From: Flavobacterium sp. CYK-55
GTDB taxonomy: Bacteria; Bacteroidota; Bacteroidia; Flavobacteriales; Flavobacteriaceae
Assembly: GCF_018413465.1 (NCBI RefSeq)
Contig: NZ_JAHCDK010000015.1
Location: 1 to 59,806 of the forward strand
Length of the DNA: 59,806 bases
Direction of reading: 5' to 3'
Every line of letters begins with the position of its first letter. The stretch's first letter is position 1. The notes below the pieces were generated by a model. The model worked only from the letters and a program-made list of their open reading frames with translations. It was not told the DNA's origin and did not search any database. The position numbers and the translations under genes are program-made. Shown here piece by piece: positions 46,604 to 55,291 of the stretch.

Positions 46604-46634
46604 AAAATCCCGATATACAATACATCGGGATTTT
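46604..46634 (-). terminator. Terminator after the cyclophilin-FKBP gene
   Basis: An 11-bp perfect stem (46604-46614 with 46624-46634) around a 9-base loop, with a T tract in minus-strand sense, 23 bases past the stop. It also sits just upstream of the cytochrome c gene and insulates it. Confidence 0.88.
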
Positions 46635-46656
46635 ACTTTTTTATCATGAAAATGGG

Positions 46657-47589
46657 TTATTTAACATCCATGAGTTCAACGTCAAAAATCAAAGTCGCGT
46701 TGGGTGGAATCACACCTCCGGCTCCGCGCGCTCCGTACCCTAAATGCGACGGAATCACAAAACGAGCCTTATCGCCTACTTGCAACAAAGCAATACCTTC
46801 GTCCCAACCTTCAATCACATGGCCCATTCCGAGCGGAAATTCAATCGGTTTTTTGCGGGCATAAGACGAGTCAAATACACGACCGTTCTCTAGCGACCCT
46901 GAATAATGAACCGATACGGTTTTGCCTTTCTCAGCTTGTTTACCGTTGCCTTTTTGAATCATTTTATAACGCAATCCGCTCTCGGTTTTATCAAAACCGG
47001 CAGCTAGTTTTTCCATGGCAGCTTCGGCAGCTTCGCGTTCGGCAGCTTCGCGTTTGGCACGAGAACCTTCAAAAGTTCTGAACGCTTCAACGGCATTCCA
47101 TTTTTGAGCTTCATCGCCTACGCGGATGATTTCAACGCTGTCCATCACATCGCCTTGCGCCACAGCATCCACCACGTCTTGACCTTCAACTACGTTTCCA
47201 AAAACGGTGTGTTTGCCATCAAGCCACGGAGTTGATACATGCGTGATGAAAAACTGCGAACCATTGCTGCCCGGCCCTGAATTGGCCATAGACAAAACAC
47301 CTGGCCCATCATGACGCAACTCTGGGTGAAACTCATCGTCAAAGTTGTAGCCCGGACCACCGGTTCCGATGCCTTGCGGACATCCGCCTTGAATCATAAA
47401 ATCAGGAATTACCCGGTGAAATTTAAGTCCGTCGTAATAAGGTTTGCCTTGCGGACGAGCGTTGTTTTCAAGATTCCCTTCGGCCAAAGCCACAAAATTA
47501 CCCACGGTTCCGGGTGTTAAATCATGGGTGAGTTTTACCAAAATAGCACCTTTGGTGGTGTTGAATTTGGCGTATATTCCGTTTTCCAT
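46657..47589 (-). CDS. Dual immunophilin: cyclophilin-FKBP peptidyl-prolyl isomerase
   Basis: A 310-aa protein without signal peptide. Residues 1-160 form a cyclophilin ([61 protein letters not shown]). A helical Ala/Glu-rich linker at about 165-195 joins an FKBP domain at about 200-310 ([65 protein letters not shown]). Both active sites look complete. Such double-family immunophilins are known from flavobacteria. The role is protein folding in the cytoplasm. Flanked by its own promoter and terminator, so monocistronic. Confidence 0.94.
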   Translation of the reverse strand: MENGIYAKFNTTKGAILVKLTHDLTPGTVGNFVALAEGNLENNARPQGKPYYDGLKFHRVIPDFMIQGGCPQGIGTGGPGYNFDDEFHPELRHDGPGVLSMANSGPGSNGSQFFITHVSTPWLDGKHTVFGNVVEGQDVVDAVAQGDVMDSVEIIRVGDEAQKWNAVEAFRTFEGSRAKREAAEREAAEAAMEKLAAGFDKTESGLRYKMIQKGNGKQAEKGKTVSVHYSGSLENGRVFDSSYARKKPIEFPLGMGHVIEGWDEGIALLQVGDKARFVIPSHLGYGARGAGGVIPPNATLIFDVELMDVK

Positions 47590-47614
47590 TGTGTGAATTT
47601 TAAAATTTGAGCGG

Positions 47615-47622
47615 CAAAGGTA
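47615..47622 (-). promoter_or_regulatory. -7 element (TACCTTTG) for the cyclophilin-FKBP gene
   Basis: An exact TAnnTTTG match on the minus strand, 25 bases before the ATG at 47589. Part of a divergent promoter pair with 47635-47642. Confidence 0.55.
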
Positions 47623-47634
47623 ACTTTATTATGC

Positions 47635-47642
47635 TACATTTG
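47635..47642 (+). promoter_or_regulatory. -7 element (TACATTTG) for the DUF1569 gene
   Basis: An exact TAnnTTTG match, 20 bases before the ATG at 47663. The two -7 elements are only 12 bases apart, so the two polymerases probably cannot bind at once. Confidence 0.5.
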
Positions 47643-47662
47643 AAACACTAAAACAACTTCTT

Positions 47663-48112
47663 ATGCCATCAGTATTCAACCCGGCCGACAACCAATTCAT
47701 GATTGATCGTATTGAAAAACTCACGCCAGAATCACAAGCTTTGTGGGGCAGAATGAGTGTCAATCAAATGTTTGTACATTGCACCAAAGCCATTGAAGTT
47801 GCCTTTGGTCACGTTGAATTAAAAGTGATGTTAATTTTTAAATTGCTGGGCAGATTGCTCAAAAACAAAGTCATTGTCAACGGAAAGCTTGATAAGAACA
47901 GCCCGACGGCCAAAGAATTTGTCATTAAAGATCAACCTGATTTTGAACTAAGCAAAAAACAACTCATAGAAGCTTTGCAAAAGTTTGCGCAAGAAGGGCC
48001 GAGCTGCATTAAACTCAAGAATCATCCGTTTTGGGGGCCACTCAATACGGAAGAATGGGATATGCTCATGTGGAAACACTTGGACCATCATTTGAAGCAA
48101 TTTGGGGTTTAA
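47663..48112 (+). CDS. DUF1569 (DinB-like) protein
   Basis: A 149-aa helical protein with DRIEKLTPESQALWGRMSVNQMFVHC and the terminal HPFWGPLNTEEWDMLMWKHLDHHLKQF, characteristic of DUF1569, a branch of the DinB/YfiT four-helix superfamily. Conserved His residues (MFVHC, KHLDHH) suggest a metal site. Function unknown, cytoplasmic. Alone between a divergent promoter and a structured repeat. Confidence 0.87.
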   Translation: MPSVFNPADNQFMIDRIEKLTPESQALWGRMSVNQMFVHCTKAIEVAFGHVELKVMLIFKLLGRLLKNKVIVNGKLDKNSPTAKEFVIKDQPDFELSKKQLIEALQKFAQEGPSCIKLKNHPFWGPLNTEEWDMLMWKHLDHHLKQFGV

Positions 48113-48142
48113 GTAAAACCAATGGCTTTCTGAGCGCACCTA

Positions 48143-48227
48143 TGCCCTAGCCCTGATGGCAGCGAAAATCCTTTGCTTTTTTTCTTTAGAAAAGCAAAGA
48201 TTGTAGCGCACAGCAGGTTCCCGGCTT
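48143..48227 (-). repeat. Structured dispersed repeat, reverse copy
   Basis: CTTTGCTTTT (48171-48180) pairs perfectly with AAAAGCAAAG (48190-48199). The flanks GCCCTAGCCCTGATGGCAGCG and CGCACAGCAGGTTCCCGGCTT are the reverse of the ends at 8917-8998. On the minus strand the shared pattern reads CGCT-ATCTTT-hairpin-AAAGGAT-CGCT-CATC-GGGCTAG. Confidence 0.7.
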
Positions 48228-48240
48228 CTAAAAAACTTGC

Positions 48241-48248
48241 TATCTTTG
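48241..48248 (+). promoter_or_regulatory. -7 element (TATCTTTG) for trmD
   Basis: An exact TAnnTTTG match, 26 bases before the trmD ATG and directly after the structured repeat. Confidence 0.5.
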
Positions 48249-48274
48249 CTGCCCATTAGCTTAGCTATTCCATC

Positions 48275-48952
48275 ATGAGAATTGACATCATTACGGTTTT
48301 ACCCGAATTACTGCGCAGCCCGTTTGAAGGCTCAATCATGAAACGCGCTATTGACAAAGGTTTGGTTGAAGTGCATTTTCACAACTTGCGCGATTATACC
48401 GTTGGCAAATACAAAAGTGTGGATGATTATCCGTATGGTGGCGGTGCCGGAATGGTGATGCTGATTGAACCCATTGACAAATGCATTACCCAACTCAAAA
48501 GCGAACGCACTTACGACGAGATTATTTATATGACGCCCGATGGCGAAACGCTCAACCAGCCCATGGCCAATGCAATGTCATTGTATGAAAATCTAATTAT
48601 TTTGTGCGGTCATTATAAAGGTGTGGACCAACGGGTACGCGATCATTTTATTACCAAAGAAATCTCGATTGGCGATTATGTGCTTTCGGGCGGTGAATTA
48701 GGCGCATTGGTTTTGTCAGATGCCATTATTAGATTGATTCCCGGGGTTTTGAGTGATGAGACTTCGGCCTTGACCGATAGTTTTCAAGACAATTTGCTCT
48801 CACCTCCTATTTATACACGTCCGGCTGATTACAACGGTTGGAAAGTTCCGGAGGTTTTACTCAGCGGTCATGCTGCCAAAATTGACCAATGGCGTGAAGA
48901 CATGGCGTATGAGCACACCAAGAACAGAAGGCCGGATTTGCTTGATAAATAG
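48275..48952 (+). CDS. trmD: tRNA (guanine-N1-)-methyltransferase
   Basis: Methylates G37 of tRNAs with S-adenosylmethionine, preventing frameshifting. The 225-aa SPOUT enzyme shows [41 protein letters not shown], the knot residues [15 protein letters not shown] and [18 protein letters not shown], and [17 protein letters not shown]. Full length. In the window it precedes rplS, the usual trmD-rplS order, but with its own promoter and an inverted repeat in between. Confidence 0.97.
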   Translation: MRIDIITVLPELLRSPFEGSIMKRAIDKGLVEVHFHNLRDYTVGKYKSVDDYPYGGGAGMVMLIEPIDKCITQLKSERTYDEIIYMTPDGETLNQPMANAMSLYENLIILCGHYKGVDQRVRDHFITKEISIGDYVLSGGELGALVLSDAIIRLIPGVLSDETSALTDSFQDNLLSPPIYTRPADYNGWKVPEVLLSGHAAKIDQWREDMAYEHTKNRRPDLLDK

Positions 48953-48958
48953 TGAAAA

Positions 48959-49100
48959 ATTACGAATTACGAATTGCGAATTACGAATTAGGAATTATAA
49001 GCCCACAGAATGCTTTTTGTAACTTAATGATATACAAACGCATAGGCTTCAGAAAAAGATTCGAAAAATTTATAATTCGTAATTCGTAATTCATAATTCT
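48959..49100. repeat. Long imperfect inverted repeat of AATTACGAATT units
   Basis: The left arm (about 48959-49000) is made of tandem AATTACGAATTNCG units; the right arm (49069-49100) is its approximate reverse complement; about 68 bases lie between. The same GAATTACGAATTAGGAATT units occur at 57370-57400 and 57483-57514. It separates trmD from the rplS promoter and could attenuate read-through. Confidence 0.7.
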
Positions 49101-49104
49101 TTTT

Positions 49105-49112
49105 TATATTTG
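49105..49112 (+). promoter_or_regulatory. -7 element (TATATTTG) for rplS
   Basis: An exact TAnnTTTG match directly after the inverted repeat, giving a leader of about 70 bases before the ATG at 49188. It excludes the longer in-frame start at 49110. Confidence 0.55.
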
Positions 49113-49187
49113 CGCCCACTTAGACCAACCTCTGGCGATATCCGTGAACGTTGCTCTGATTTTAAACCATATTTAATTTATATTATC

Positions 49188-49538
49188 ATGGCAGATTTAA
49201 TGAAATTCGTTCAAAACGAATTAGTTGCTAAAAAAGATTTCCCTGAATTCGGAGCTGGTGATACCATCACTGTATACTACGAAATTAAAGAGGGTGAAAA
49301 AACAAGAACTCAGTTCTTTAAAGGAGTAGTAATTCAAAGAAGAGGTTCAGGTGCTACTGAAACTTTTACTATTCGTAAAATGTCAGGTGCTGTGGGTGTA
49401 GAGCGTATCTTCCCGGTAAACTTGCCAGCATTGCAAAAAATTGAAATCAACAAGAAAGGTCACGTTCGCAGAGCTCGTATTTTCTACTTCAGAGAACTTA
49501 CTGGTAAAAAAGCAAAAATTAAAGACAGACGTATCTAA
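49188..49538 (+). CDS. rplS: 50S ribosomal protein L19
   Basis: A 116-aa ribosomal protein located at the interface of the subunits. MADLMKFVQNELVAKKDFPEFGAGDTI, the KGVVIQRRGSGATETFTIRKMS core and VGVERIFPVNLP are typical, with the C-terminal KKGHVRRARIFYFRELTGKKAKIKD. Codon use is strongly biased toward a highly expressed set (for example GTA, GCT, AGA). I chose the ATG at 49188 since family members begin MADLMKFVQ. A strong terminator follows. Confidence 0.97.
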   Translation: MADLMKFVQNELVAKKDFPEFGAGDTITVYYEIKEGEKTRTQFFKGVVIQRRGSGATETFTIRKMSGAVGVERIFPVNLPALQKIEINKKGHVRRARIFYFRELTGKKAKIKDRRI

Positions 49539-49557
49539 TGATTTGCAAAACATACAC

Positions 49558-49593
49558 AAAAAGTCCCGAGCTCATGTTCGGGACTTTTTTTTT
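49558..49593 (+). terminator. Intrinsic terminator after rplS
   Basis: A 12-bp perfect stem (49558-49569 with 49578-49589) with core GTCCCGA/TCGGGAC, an 8-base loop and a run of nine T residues. Lies 19 bases past the stop. Confidence 0.93.
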
Positions 49594-49707
49594 GACAAAA
49601 AACAACGGCTAATTTTACGTCATTAATATTTTTTAAAACCCAAATTATCAAATTCGCAAATCAATCGTTTTCGTAGTCATAACGCGCTATCGTGCTATGC
49701 ATTTTGT

Positions 49708-49715
49708 TATATTTG
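49708..49715 (+). promoter_or_regulatory. -7 element (TATATTTG) for icd
   Basis: An exact TAnnTTTG match 39 bases before the icd ATG. No clear -33 element was seen. Confidence 0.5.
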
Positions 49716-49754
49716 TTACCGCAAAAAAATATAATAACACAAAAATAACATAGC

Positions 49755-50978
49755 ATGGCAAAAATTAAAGTAGCCCATCCGGTAGTAGAATTGGATGGCG
49801 ATGAAATGACCCGAATCATTTGGACTTTTATCAAAGAAAAACTCATTCTTCCGTATTTAGACCTAGATATCAAATACTACGATTTAGGCATCGAACACCG
49901 CGAAGCCACCAAAGATCAAGTAACCATTGATTCAGCCGAAGCTATCAAAAAATACAACGTAGGTATTAAATGTGCCACCATTACACCGGATGAAGCCCGT
50001 GTTCAAGAATTCAACCTTTCTGAAATGTGGAAATCACCCAACGGAACCATCCGCAACATTGTAGGTGGAACGGTTTTTAGAGAGCCGATCATCATGAGCA
50101 ATGTTCCGCGCTATGTACAAGGTTGGACACAGCCTATTGTGATTGGCCGTCACGCTTTTGGCGATCAGTATAAAGCTACTGATAAAGTCATCAAAGGCAA
50201 AGGAACTTTAACCATGTCATTCACCAACGAAGCCGGCGAAACCACCGAGTGGAAAGTGTATGATTTTAAAGGCGATGGCGTAGCGATGTCTATGTACAAC
50301 ACCGATGAGAGCATCTACGGATTTGCACATTCATCATTCCAAATGGCACTCACCAAAAAATGGCCGTTATACCTTTCAACCAAAAACACCATCCTTAAAG
50401 CCTACGACGGGCGTTTTAAAGACATTTTTGAAGAAGTCTATCAACAACATTACAAAGCGCAGTTTGAAGCCATAGGCATTGTGTATGAGCACCGCTTGAT
50501 TGACGACATGGTCGCTTCGGCTATGAAATGGAACGGCGGATTTGTTTGGGCTTGTAAAAACTACGATGGCGACGTACAATCAGATACTGTAGCACAAGGT
50601 TTTGGTTCACTCGGACTCATGACATCAGTATTGGTAACTCCGGACGGAAAAACCGTTGAAGCCGAAGCTGCCCACGGAACCGTAACGCGTCACTACCGCG
50701 AACACCAAAAAGGACGCGCTACCTCAACCAACCCGATTGCCTCTATTTTTGCCTGGACCAGAGGTTTGGAACACCGCGGCAAATTAGACAACAATCAAGA
50801 ACTCATAGACTTCTGTCATGATTTAGAGCAAGTGTGTATTGATACGGTTGAAAGCGGAAAAATGACCAAAGATTTAGCCATGTTGGTCAAACCCGAAGGC
50901 TTAACGGCTGATGATTACCTCACCACCGAAGCTTTCTTAGAAGCCATCAAAGACAACTTAGAGAAAAAACGAGCATAA
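49755..50978 (+). CDS. icd: NADP-dependent isocitrate dehydrogenase, eukaryote-like type
   Basis: TCA-cycle enzyme converting isocitrate to 2-oxoglutarate with NADPH. The 407-aa protein resembles the homodimeric eukaryotic/cytosolic type (type II) rather than E. coli Icd: [12 protein letters not shown] at the N-terminus, [81 protein letters not shown] preference is inferred from the subfamily. Starts [13 protein letters not shown] terminator follows, so monocistronic. Confidence 0.96.
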   Translation: MAKIKVAHPVVELDGDEMTRIIWTFIKEKLILPYLDLDIKYYDLGIEHREATKDQVTIDSAEAIKKYNVGIKCATITPDEARVQEFNLSEMWKSPNGTIRNIVGGTVFREPIIMSNVPRYVQGWTQPIVIGRHAFGDQYKATDKVIKGKGTLTMSFTNEAGETTEWKVYDFKGDGVAMSMYNTDESIYGFAHSSFQMALTKKWPLYLSTKNTILKAYDGRFKDIFEEVYQQHYKAQFEAIGIVYEHRLIDDMVASAMKWNGGFVWACKNYDGDVQSDTVAQGFGSLGLMTSVLVTPDGKTVEAEAAHGTVTRHYREHQKGRATSTNPIASIFAWTRGLEHRGKLDNNQELIDFCHDLEQVCIDTVESGKMTKDLAMLVKPEGLTADDYLTTEAFLEAIKDNLEKKRA

Positions 50979-50998
50979 CATAGATTTAAATTTATATC

Positions 50999-51030
50999 AA
51001 AAAGGCAGCCTGAAGTGAGCTGCCTTTTTT
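50999..51030 (+). terminator. Intrinsic terminator after icd
   Basis: AAAAAGGCAGC (50999-51009) pairs perfectly with GCTGCCTTTTT (51019-51029) around a 9-base loop, followed by T, 20 bases past the stop. Confidence 0.92.
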
Positions 51031-51203
51031 ATTGATTTTACTAATTTTACATGTGTTTTAGCATCAAAAACAGTGTTTTGCAACATATTTAGCAAAAACA
51101 AAAACCTAAAAAGGGCTTTTAATAATAATTATTTAGCTATGCCGTTGTAACAATCTCTTGTGAGAATAGTCCTAAGAGCATTCATCAAAACAAAAAACAA
51201 ATC

Positions 51204-53630
51204 ATGTACATGACAACAAAATTTTATAGCTGGCTGGGCTTCATCCTGATGTTTACCGGCTCATTATCTGCCCAAAATTCTATAGAGAACTCATCCTCAA
51301 AAGAAAAATTTACCCTCAGCGGAACCATCTCAGACATTCAAAACAATGAAACACTTATAGGGGTCAATATCTACATTCCCGAGCTCAAAACCGGAACCAA
51401 CACCAATGCTTACGGTTTTTACTCGATTACGCTTCCGTCCGGAAATTACACCTTGCAAATCAGTTATTTGGGTTACCAAACCATAACCGAAAGCATATCA
51501 TTAGACCAAAACCTCAAAAAGAACTTCAAGCTCAACGGCCAAGAACAACAATTAGATGAAGTAGTCATAACTGATCAACGCCAAAAAACCAACATCCGCA
51601 AGGCCGAAATGAGCGTGAGTAAACTCTCAACCGCAACCATCAAAAAAATACCCGTGGTTATGGGCGAAGTTGATGTACTCAGAGCGCTGCTTACCTTGCC
51701 TGGAGTGACCAATGCAGGCGAAGGACAATCAGGTTTTAACGTCCGCGGCGGTGGTGCTGACCAAAACTTAATTTTATTAGATGAAGCCACGATTTACAAC
51801 TCATCACACGTATTTGGCTTTTTCTCAGTATTTAACCCCGATGCCATCAAAGATTTAAAACTGTACAAAGGCGGTATACCGGCGCGCTTTGGCGGACGTG
51901 TGTCGTCGGTGCTAGACATGTATCAAAAAGACGGAAACAGCAATAAATTTTCCATGAGCGGAGGCATCGGTCTTATTACCAGCCGCCTTTTGGCTGAAGG
52001 GCCAATCGTAAAAGACAAAGGCTCATTCTTAATTGCCGGTCGCGGATCATATGCCCATTTATTCTTAAAAGCAGCCAACAACAAAAACTCAGCTTATTTT
52101 TATGATTTAAACACCAAACTCAACTACAAAATCAACGAGAACAACAACATGTACTTGTCGGGATATTTCGGAAGAGATGTATTTGACCTCAACGGTAAAT
52201 TTGTCAATACCTACGGAAACGCAACACTCAATGTGCGTTGGAACCATTTGTTCAACGACAAACTATTCTCAAACTTATCTGCTATTTACAGCGATTATTA
52301 CTACGGACTTGATTTGAATTTGTTTGGTTTTTTGTGGAACTCAGGCATCAAAAACTACAACCTCAAATATGATTTCAAGCATTACTTAACCGATAAAATC
52401 AAACTCAATTACGGCATCAACGGTATTTATTATGATTTTAATCCTGGCGAAATCAAACCCTCCGGAAGCACTTCAGGCATTAACTACAAACAACTCGAAA
52501 AGAAATACGCTTTTGAACCGGCCATTTACCTCGATGCCGAACAAACGGTTTCCAAAAAAATAACCGTTGCCTACGGCTTGCGCTACAGTATGTTTTACAG
52601 ACTAGGGGGCTCAACACTAAATCTTTATGCTCAAGACCAACCGGTTGTATTTAACCCAGAACTTCAGATTTACGAAAAGGCCCAACCCATCGGAACAAAA
52701 TACTACAGCCAAAACAAAGTCATGAAAAGTTACGACAACTTTGAACCGCGTTTGGCCGTTGCGTATCAGCTTACCGACGACCAATCGGTAAAAGCCAGCT
52801 ACAACCGCATGGTTCAGTACTTGCAATTGGTATCCAATACGGCCTCACCAACCCCGCTTGATGTCTGGACACCGAGTGATCGTTATCTAAAACCCCAAAT
52901 CCTCGACCAGTGGGCTGTTGGTTATTTTCAGAATTTAAAAGATGACGCCTATTCTGTTGAAATAGAAACCTTTTACCGCAAAGTAAAAAACCGTATGGAT
53001 TATATTGACGGAGCTGATTTGATTGCCAATGAAGCCATTGAACAAGTAGTTCTGAACGGCGAAATGCGTTCATATGGCCTAGAATTGCTCTTCCGAAAAA
53101 ACACCGGAAAACTCACTGGTTGGCTCGCCTATACGTTGTCAAAATCTGAGCAACGCACCCCGGGCCGAAACGCCTCTGAAACCGGAATCAACAATGGCCA
53201 ATGGTACAGCAACGGCTATGACAAAACACACAATGTATCAATTACTTCAAATTACGCTTTAAACAAGAAATGGAGTTTCGGAGCAAACTTTGTTTTTCAA
53301 ACCGGACAACCGGTTACTTTTCCAAACGGTCAATATGAATATTTAGCCCAAAACCAAGACCCCGGCATTACCATTCCTACCTACGGAGCCCGCAATGCCA
53401 ATCGTCTTCCGGCCTATCACCACTTAGATTTATCGGCTACTTATGTACCGAAACCCGATAAAAAAAGACGCTGGCAAAGCGAATGGGTTTTTAGTTTATA
53501 CAATGTATACAACCGCAAAAATGCCGCCTCCATTTCGTTCAGACAAAACCAAACCACCGGCGCCAATGAAGCCGTTCGCTTGTCTATATTCGGAATGGTA
53601 CCGGGTGTGAGTTATAATTTTAAATTCTAA
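51204..53630 (+). CDS. TonB-dependent receptor with N-terminal carboxypeptidase-like domain
   Basis: An 808-aa outer-membrane transporter: signal peptide (WLGFILMFTGSLSAQ), carboxypeptidase-regulatory-like domain at about 35-115 (LSGTISDIQNNETLIGVNIYIP, GFYSITLPSGNYTLQISYLGY), plug domain at about 130-240 (SGFNVRGGGADQNLILLDEATIYNSSHVFGFFSVFN), and a 22-strand-type barrel ending in aromatic Phe (GVSYNFKF). The substrate is unknown. The DUF4249 lipoprotein gene 6 bases downstream is its usual partner in Bacteroidetes. Two ATGs (51204, 51210) are equally possible. Confidence 0.93.
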   Translation: MYMTTKFYSWLGFILMFTGSLSAQNSIENSSSKEKFTLSGTISDIQNNETLIGVNIYIPELKTGTNTNAYGFYSITLPSGNYTLQISYLGYQTITESISLDQNLKKNFKLNGQEQQLDEVVITDQRQKTNIRKAEMSVSKLSTATIKKIPVVMGEVDVLRALLTLPGVTNAGEGQSGFNVRGGGADQNLILLDEATIYNSSHVFGFFSVFNPDAIKDLKLYKGGIPARFGGRVSSVLDMYQKDGNSNKFSMSGGIGLITSRLLAEGPIVKDKGSFLIAGRGSYAHLFLKAANNKNSAYFYDLNTKLNYKINENNNMYLSGYFGRDVFDLNGKFVNTYGNATLNVRWNHLFNDKLFSNLSAIYSDYYYGLDLNLFGFLWNSGIKNYNLKYDFKHYLTDKIKLNYGINGIYYDFNPGEIKPSGSTSGINYKQLEKKYAFEPAIYLDAEQTVSKKITVAYGLRYSMFYRLGGSTLNLYAQDQPVVFNPELQIYEKAQPIGTKYYSQNKVMKSYDNFEPRLAVAYQLTDDQSVKASYNRMVQYLQLVSNTASPTPLDVWTPSDRYLKPQILDQWAVGYFQNLKDDAYSVEIETFYRKVKNRMDYIDGADLIANEAIEQVVLNGEMRSYGLELLFRKNTGKLTGWLAYTLSKSEQRTPGRNASETGINNGQWYSNGYDKTHNVSITSNYALNKKWSFGANFVFQTGQPVTFPNGQYEYLAQNQDPGITIPTYGARNANRLPAYHHLDLSATYVPKPDKKRRWQSEWVFSLYNVYNRKNAASISFRQNQTTGANEAVRLSIFGMVPGVSYNFKF

Positions 53631-53636
53631 GCTATT

Positions 53637-54461
53637 ATGAAAAAGATATATATCCTTCCGATCATTTTATTAAACCTCCTGATGTTGAGTTCTTGCGAAG
53701 AAGTTGTTGATGTAGACCTAGAAACCGCAAAACCGAGATTGGTTATTGATGCCTCAATCCGCTGGCAAAAAAGCACCGACGGACGCGAACAAAGCATCAA
53801 ACTCAGTACAACAACCGGTTTTTACAACAGCACCATCCCTACCGTTTCAGGCGCTGTGGTAAGCGTGACCAACGCCAACAATCAAACTTTTTCATTTATT
53901 GAAGAACAAGCGGGCTCAGGCCTGTACTTGTGTCATGATTTTATACCTGAAATCAACCAAAATTACCAACTAATGGTTGTGCTCAATGGCCAAACCTATA
54001 CGGCAACCGAAACACTCTTAGAAGTGAATCCGATTACCTCAATAGAGCAAAACAACGAAGGCGGATTGGGCAGCGACGAAATTGAGATCAAAACATTTTT
54101 AAATGACCCGGACGGTGTAGACAACTACTACATGTTTCGATACAAAGCCAATATCAACGCTGTACCAACCTATAACGTTGACAACGACGAATTTGTACAA
54201 GGCAACGAGTTTTTTGGGTACTACACCAACGACAAAATCAAAACCGGCGATGTTCTTGACATTACCTTGTACGGAATTTCAAAACGCTATTTTGAATACA
54301 TGAGCAAGATCATTTTGATTGCACAAGGCAGTGACGGACCGTTCTCGACACCACCGGCCACCGTGCGCGGAAACATCGTAAATCAAACCAACACCAACAA
54401 TTTTGCCTTGGGTTATTTCTCACTTTCTGAAACCGACCGCTTGAGTTATACCATTCAATAA
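53637..54461 (+). CDS. DUF4249 family lipoprotein
   Basis: A 274-aa protein with lipoprotein signal (ILLNLLMLSSC, then EEVVDVDLETAKPRLVIDASI). The EEVVDVDL and LVIDASI segments and the PLL-free beta-rich body (YYMFRYKANIN, YFGYYTNDKI type elements) match DUF4249, found almost always directly after a TonB-dependent receptor. Probably an extracellular or periplasmic binding partner of that receptor; ligand unknown. The downstream region holds structured repeats starting 5 bases after the stop. Confidence 0.9.
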   Translation: MKKIYILPIILLNLLMLSSCEEVVDVDLETAKPRLVIDASIRWQKSTDGREQSIKLSTTTGFYNSTIPTVSGAVVSVTNANNQTFSFIEEQAGSGLYLCHDFIPEINQNYQLMVVLNGQTYTATETLLEVNPITSIEQNNEGGLGSDEIEIKTFLNDPDGVDNYYMFRYKANINAVPTYNVDNDEFVQGNEFFGYYTNDKIKTGDVLDITLYGISKRYFEYMSKIILIAQGSDGPFSTPPATVRGNIVNQTNTNNFALGYFSLSETDRLSYTIQ

Positions 54462-54466
54462 AGTTA

Positions 54467-54612
54467 GGGCAGCTTTACCCGCTGTGCACTTCAAGCCCGC
54501 CGTGCGCTCGATACTTTTGTAGGCTTTGAGTCGGCTTCCGCCGGTCGCCACCTCAAAACCACAACCGTACATCGTTCGCAGGGCGGGGCTTTTTGTTTCC
54601 ATCGGGGCTGCG
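54467..54612 (+). repeat. Structured dispersed repeat, large GC-rich copy
   Basis: Begins GGGCAGCTTTACCCGCTGTGC and ends CCATCGGGGCTGCG, recalling the ends of 8917-8998. Nested pairings: AAGCCCGCC (54493-54501) with GGCGGGGCTT (54582-54591, one bulge) and TTTGAG (54525-54530) with CTCAAA (54552-54557). It fills most of the gap after the DUF4249 gene and may also stop its transcript. Confidence 0.65.
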
Positions 54613-54616
54613 AAGT

Positions 54617-54668
54617 GACCGCTGCGCTGTTAGACATGGCTAAGCCTACAGACACGCTGCGCTTTAAG
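54617..54668 (+). repeat. Dispersed GACCGCTGCGCTGTT-type repeat
   Basis: Matches 57319 and 57432 copies: GACCGCTGCGCTGTTAGACA, spacer, CAGACACGCTGCGCTTTAAGA. About four fifths of positions agree by eye. Immediately follows the structured repeat at 54467. The rest of the gap, 54669-54809, has only short AT-rich and CTCAGCAG-type repeats. Confidence 0.7.
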
Positions 54669-54809
54669 ACAAAAAAGATTAAAGAAGAAATAAAGACAAC
54701 CTAGTGTTTCAAAAAATCATTCAGCAAAACACAAGCAACAATGATAAACGCCGCATTTATTATGCGCCGCTTCTCAGGTACTCAGCAGCTCAGCAGCTCA
54801 GGTTCACAA

Positions 54810-54827
54810 AAAATCTTTAAAGATTTT
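54810..54827 (-). terminator. AT-rich palindrome, possible terminator of the 54857 gene
   Basis: AAAATCTTTAAAGATTTT is a perfect 18-bp palindrome; in minus-strand sense it is followed by further T residues and lies 30 bases past the stop of the membrane-protein gene. The stem is AT-rich and has no loop, so strength is doubtful. Confidence 0.4.
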
Positions 54828-54856
54828 AGTTCTCTTCACCATCAACAGCGAACTAG

Positions 54857-55141
54857 CTAACTTCCTGCAAACGGCGAACCAAAAACACCCACAGCCAATT
54901 CCATCCAAATCAAAATCAAAACGGCCAACAACAAGCCAACGGCCATCAATCGTCCGCGCGTCGAAGTTATTTTACCCAACATCCAATGCGCTAAAAAGGC
55001 GTTTGCGTACAACAAAATCGCTGCTGCCAAAAAATCACCCAAACTCCACCGAACCTCGGCTGTCAACAACATAGCTATGGCCGGAATCAGCAAAATAACT
55101 GTAGCCATGATGAACATGACTTTTAAAGAACTGTTTTTCAT
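54857..55141 (-). CDS. Small three-span membrane protein of unknown function
   Basis: A 94-aa hydrophobic protein with three probable membrane helices (VMFIMATVILLIPAIAMLL; FLAAAILLYANAFLAHWML; LMAVGLLLAVLILIWMELAVG). Charged residues TAEVRWS and KITSTRGR mark the loops. Family not recognised with certainty. It lies alone between a repeat-filled gap and the divergent thiamine pyrophosphokinase gene. Confidence 0.7.
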   Translation of the reverse strand: MKNSSLKVMFIMATVILLIPAIAMLLTAEVRWSLGDFLAAAILLYANAFLAHWMLGKITSTRGRLMAVGLLLAVLILIWMELAVGVFGSPFAGS

Positions 55142-55216
55142 ATTTGTTTGCTTTTAAACCTTAACGCCCTGAATTGAATTTCATTGTTTGCCCATTAAAT
55201 TGCTCCGTCAAAATAA

Positions 55217-55243
55217 TTGAATTCACCAATATCGCTATATTTA
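55217..55243 (+). promoter_or_regulatory. Candidate promoter for thiN
   Basis: TTG at 55217-55219, 16 bases, then TATATTTA at 55236-55243 (one mismatch to TAnnTTTG). About 48 bases before the ATG at 55292. Confidence 0.4.
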
Positions 55244-55291
55244 CGGTCGCCAGCAACTAAACTTCCTAAACTTTTTATACTTTTAACAATC

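Noticed and set aside
54467..54612. tRNA or rRNA fragment in the GC-rich gap
   Set aside because: The pairings do not give a cloverleaf and no CCA end or conserved T-loop was seen.
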